Source: an uncultured Gammaproteobacteria bacterium
GTDB taxonomy: Bacteria; Pseudomonadota; Gammaproteobacteria; UBA4575
Length of the DNA: 64,000 nucleotides
Assembly: GCA_951812785.1 (NCBI GenBank)
Contig: OX638335.1
Coordinates: 509,630 to 573,629 of the forward strand
Direction: 5' to 3'
In this document: positions 61,489 through 64,000 of the stretch, in pieces
How positions within the stretch are numbered: position 1 is the stretch's first letter
Layout of the letters: each line of letters begins with the position of its first letter
Position numbers and translations under genes: made by a program
Notes under the pieces: model-generated
Database searches by the model: none
Seen by the model: only the letters and a program-made list of their open reading frames with translations
Told to the model about the DNA's origin: nothing

Positions 61489-62097
61489 TCAGTTAGCGCT
61501 ATATTGAAATGCTGCGGCTAGTCCAACAGTATTTGAATGTGTATGGTCTATACCATTACTGCGGTACCAGGTCTTCTTCGATTTCGCTACCCTAATAGGG
61601 TTGCCGGGAGCGACTGCAAGTGGGTGGTTGCTGACAATAACGTCACCGCCATCTTCACCTTCAATGGTATACATTTCATTTTCACCAACTTTGCCAATCT
61701 TTAAATGGTGCTTTTTACCTTCGATAGTAAATTCTATCGGTGCTTGTTCCACCGTTTTTACTTCACTAATAAGTCCTACAATAACTGCGAGATGTCCGCC
61801 ATGTTTGCCGCTCCATAATTCACTGATAGCCATCACCTGCATTTCAGTTGCTGCGTCATCAATATATAAATTAACCTTCCATCCACCATCGGTTAGCATA
61901 CCTGGTGCCTCTAGGTATACAGCGACCTTGATGCCATCAAGTTTCACTTCACCCAGGTTGCCTTTCTCTATTTTCCACCCGACAAGGGCATGACAGTAAC
62001 CTTTAGTGGGAGGCATTAAAAAAATGCATGGGCATACCAAATCGCAAGTACATGATTCAAAATAATTTCCTTCAAGACTCCAGTTGCCAGCCATCAA
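61489..62097 (-). CDS. DUF1326 protein
   Basis: The 202-residue protein begins WSLEGNYFESCTCDLVCPC with a four-cysteine cluster, the DUF1326 hallmark, and contains GYCHALVGWKIEKG near residues 33-46. No signal peptide is seen. The cysteines suggest metal or redox chemistry. It is divergent from the DUF2182 gene, and the two families are often neighbours, so they probably act together. Confidence 0.9.
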   Translation of the reverse strand: MMAGNWSLEGNYFESCTCDLVCPCIFLMPPTKGYCHALVGWKIEKGNLGEVKLDGIKVAVYLEAPGMLTDGGWKVNLYIDDAATEMQVMAISELWSGKHGGHLAVIVGLISEVKTVEQAPIEFTIEGKKHHLKIGKVGENEMYTIEGEDGGDVIVSNHPLAVAPGNPIRVAKSKKTWYRSNGIDHTHSNTVGLAAAFQYSAN

Positions 62098-62232
62098 TGC
62101 ATTCTCTAAATGAGTGTTTTTATGTTGTTGTCATTGAACAGTATACTCATCAGCCAGTGAAATACAAACTTGTTAAGTGCTTGTTATTATTATAACTATT
62201 GTGCCAAGTGTTTATTTTTTAAAGCATTATTT

Positions 62233-63030
62233 ATGACAGTTGAATCAATAAAACTAAATTATTTCAGCCGCGATCATTTGATTGTGTATAGCGCGATGCT
62301 GGCAATTTGTTTAGCTGCCTGGAGTTATATGGCTTACATGGGGTGGGCAATGCTACACATGGATGTAGTCGACATGTGGATGCCACCTCGTGCGGGAACC
62401 CGATCGTGGCAATTATATGATTTCTGGATGCTGTTTGTTATGTGGGCTGTTATGATGATAGCCATGATGACACCATCAGTGCTTCCCATGGTCTCGTTGT
62501 ACGTGACCGTCACTCGCAGTAAAAAATCTAAAGGTCAAGCCTATACGCCAACCATTGTTTTTTTATGCGGTTATTTAATCGCATGGATTTTGTTTAGTAT
62601 CATCATCTCATTTGTTCAATATCCTTTGCACATTACCGGTCTGTTGAATCCTATGATGGATAGCCGCAGTTATCTGTTGAGTGGGATAATCCTGCTGTTA
62701 GCGGGAATATATCAATGGACACCCTGGAAGGACGCATGTTTAGAATTATGTCGCAGCCCATTACATTACCTAATGACAAGTTGGAGAGAAGGTCATTGGG
62801 GAGCTATCCGTATGGGTATACATCACGGTATTTATTGCATTGGTTGTTGCTGGGCGTTGATGGCGGTGATGTTTGCTGTAGGTGTAATGAATGTAATGTG
62901 GATGCTAGTCATTGCCTTTTTTGTACTGGCTGAAAAAATTTCGCCTGTTTCTGCTAAGCCCGTAAGGCTAGCTTCAGGTTTGGCTTTGATTAGTTGGGGT
63001 GGCTTTTGGTTGTCGTTATACCCATGGTAA
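62233..63030 (+). CDS. DUF2182 integral membrane protein (predicted metal-binding)
   Basis: The start is taken at ATG 62233 (265 residues). Six or seven hydrophobic segments include MWAVMMIAMMTPSVLPMVSL (residues 74-93) and GIHHGIYCIGCCWALMAVMF (196-215), rich in Met, His and Cys as in this family. It may transport or sense a metal, copper being one possibility given the methionines. It is paired divergently with DUF1326. Confidence 0.88.
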   Translation: MTVESIKLNYFSRDHLIVYSAMLAICLAAWSYMAYMGWAMLHMDVVDMWMPPRAGTRSWQLYDFWMLFVMWAVMMIAMMTPSVLPMVSLYVTVTRSKKSKGQAYTPTIVFLCGYLIAWILFSIIISFVQYPLHITGLLNPMMDSRSYLLSGIILLLAGIYQWTPWKDACLELCRSPLHYLMTSWREGHWGAIRMGIHHGIYCIGCCWALMAVMFAVGVMNVMWMLVIAFFVLAEKISPVSAKPVRLASGLALISWGGFWLSLYPW

Positions 63031-63108
63031 TTAATGACAGCAGTTGAATAATATAGTTTGCTAAACTGCCTTAAACCAACTCTTTGTGGAAAAATTTAAC
63101 CGGAACTC

Positions 63109-63402
63109 ATGATGATAAAAGTTAAAACAAGTGGTATTCACGGAAAAGGATTATTTAGCGCAAAAAAGATCCGCAAAAATACTGTGATTGGCAAGTGCAA
63201 AATAAAGAAAACTAAAAAATCCAAATCAAACATGTATACATTGTGGGTAAAAGATAAACCTTATAATGTGAAATGTGACCTGCGCTTTATTAATCACTCT
63301 AATCAACCAAATGCTGTTTACTATGATGACTTCACAGTAGTTGCACTCAGGGATATTAACAAAGGTGAAGAACTGTTACATGATTATGGCTGGGATGAAT
63401 AA
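63109..63402 (+). CDS. Minimal SET-domain protein
   Basis: The 97-residue protein begins with the SET opening GIHGKGLFSAKKIRKNTVIG near residues 9-28 and carries the cofactor and knot motifs RFINHSNQPNA (59-69) and GEELLHDYGW (86-95). SET enzymes methylate lysine using S-adenosylmethionine. The insert between motifs is very short. Many bacteria carry small SET proteins of unknown target. Lysine-rich stretches may aid substrate binding. Confidence 0.88.
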   Translation: MMIKVKTSGIHGKGLFSAKKIRKNTVIGKCKIKKTKKSKSNMYTLWVKDKPYNVKCDLRFINHSNQPNAVYYDDFTVVALRDINKGEELLHDYGWDE

Positions 63403-63428
63403 TGGTCTGTGTTGGGTGTACTGTTAAG

Positions 63429-64000
63429 TTAAAAGCCAACGACAGGCTTGATCACTAAGTACGTAAATGCAGTAATCAACACAACAGCAATTATATTCAA
63501 CCATAATCCAGCTTTACACATTTCTGGAATGGTAATGTGACCGGAGCCAAATACAATAGCATTGGGTGGTGTTGCAATTGGCATCATGAAAGCAAAGCTT
63601 GCAGCTAACGTTGCTGGAAATATAAGTAAGTAAGGGTGTACGTCCGCACCAATAGCCATGCCTGCAAGAATAGGGACTAGAGTCGCCGTAGTAGCAGTAT
63701 TGGAGGTAAGCTCAGTTAGGAAAATAACACTGCTACAGATAATCAACACAAATAATAATTCGGGAACATTATGAAGAAACAATGCTTGTGAGCCGATATA
63801 TTCGGCAACTCCGTTAGTCTTGATTGCCTTGGCGAGAGTAAGCCCTCCACCAAACAAAATAAAAACTCCCCAGGGTAATTTTTTTGCTGTTGGCCAATCA
63901 AGTACAAATACTTTTTGTTTGAAGTTGACTGGAATGATAAACAATAACATCGCCGCTAGCATTGCAATGCCAGGATCACTCAGTTGATGTAGCGGTTGAA
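63429..64000 (-). CDS. DASS/SLC13-family sodium-coupled anion transporter, C-terminal part
   Basis: The frame stays open to the right edge, so the N-terminus is outside the window. Visible are several membrane helices, WGVFILFGGGLTLAKAIK, the first substrate motif TELTSNTATTATLVPIL and the second MPIATPPNAIVFGSG, both standard for DASS. Substrates in the family are dicarboxylates or sulfate. Which one applies cannot be told from this part. Confidence 0.9.
   Translation of the reverse strand, partial: QPLHQLSDPGIAMLAAMLLFIIPVNFKQKVFVLDWPTAKKLPWGVFILFGGGLTLAKAIKTNGVAEYIGSQALFLHNVPELLFVLIICSSVIFLTELTSNTATTATLVPILAGMAIGADVHPYLLIFPATLAASFAFMMPIATPPNAIVFGSGHITIPEMCKAGLWLNIIAVVLITAFTYLVIKPVVGF

Noticed and set aside
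1-64000. CRISPR arrays, tRNA/rRNA genes, prophage
   Set aside because: No regularly spaced direct repeats, no cloverleaf sequence and no phage structural genes were recognised by eye.

Overview
The window looks like the chromosome of a moderately AT-rich gammaproteobacterium. Supporting evidence is Gram-negative envelope genes (LptF/LptG, Prc, DsbB), a MetX-type homoserine acyltransferase, an ECF sigma/DUF3379 pair, and a homo-oligomeric ATP sulfurylase of the kind common in sulfur oxidisers. No rRNA, tRNA, CRISPR array or prophage was recognised. The exact lineage cannot be read from the sequence.

Region 1 (1-9483) is a lipid locus. It holds the end of a fatty-acid hydroxylase, a GNAT-type acyltransferase, two NTP-transferase-fold proteins, an LptF/LptG permease pair, a metallophosphoesterase, a CDP-alcohol phosphotransferase with a degenerate nucleotidyltransferase-like N-terminus, a diacylglycerol/ceramide-kinase-like enzyme and a protein resembling mitochondrial Tam41 CDP-DAG synthase. 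The content suggests synthesis and export of an unusual lipid, possibly a bacterial sphingolipid. This is the best candidate for an undescribed pathway. Region 2 (9681-21301) is nitrogen supply: a complete urease set (ureDABCEFG), a small membrane protein, and a complete urea ABC importer (urtABCDE) with a hairpin between urtA and urtB. Region 3 (21842-45800) is ordinary core genome: a MerR-type regulator, a NERD-domain protein, ferredoxin, DUF2892, sigma/anti-sigma, ATP sulfurylase, MsrB, CbiX, an MBL hydrolase, a Mug-type glycosylase, DsbB, MetX, citrate synthase, molybdenum cofactor genes (mobA, mobB, moeB), YihY, MazG-like, TraB, TauE, Prc, cold-shock protein, NfeD and SPFH. Three genes here carry what looks like a one-base-short A run.

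Region 4 (about 45825-50770) is a decayed chromosomal integron. A cassette array on the minus strand is bounded by attC sites. The cassettes are GrpB, Phd/ParE, a wrecked DUF3050 gene, pyrimidine-dimer glycosylase, an EF-hand lipoprotein, a GIY-YIG-like gene split by a broken IS4-family element, and a RelE-type pair whose toxin has a premature stop. The only trace of the integrase is its last 31 codons, including the catalytic tyrosine, at the expected end and orientation. One junction is a 31-bp perfect palindrome.

Region 5 (50763-64000) opens with a tight four-gene minus-strand operon: VWA protein, membrane J-domain protein, NorD/CbbO-like VWA protein and aminotransferase, with no MoxR-type ATPase. 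It continues with DUF4139, an EamA transporter, a double ChrR cupin, a thioredoxin-like lipoprotein, an ICL/PEP-mutase enzyme, a CAP-domain lipoprotein, a DUF1326/DUF2182 divergent pair, a minimal SET-domain protein and the end of a DASS-family transporter cut by the window edge.
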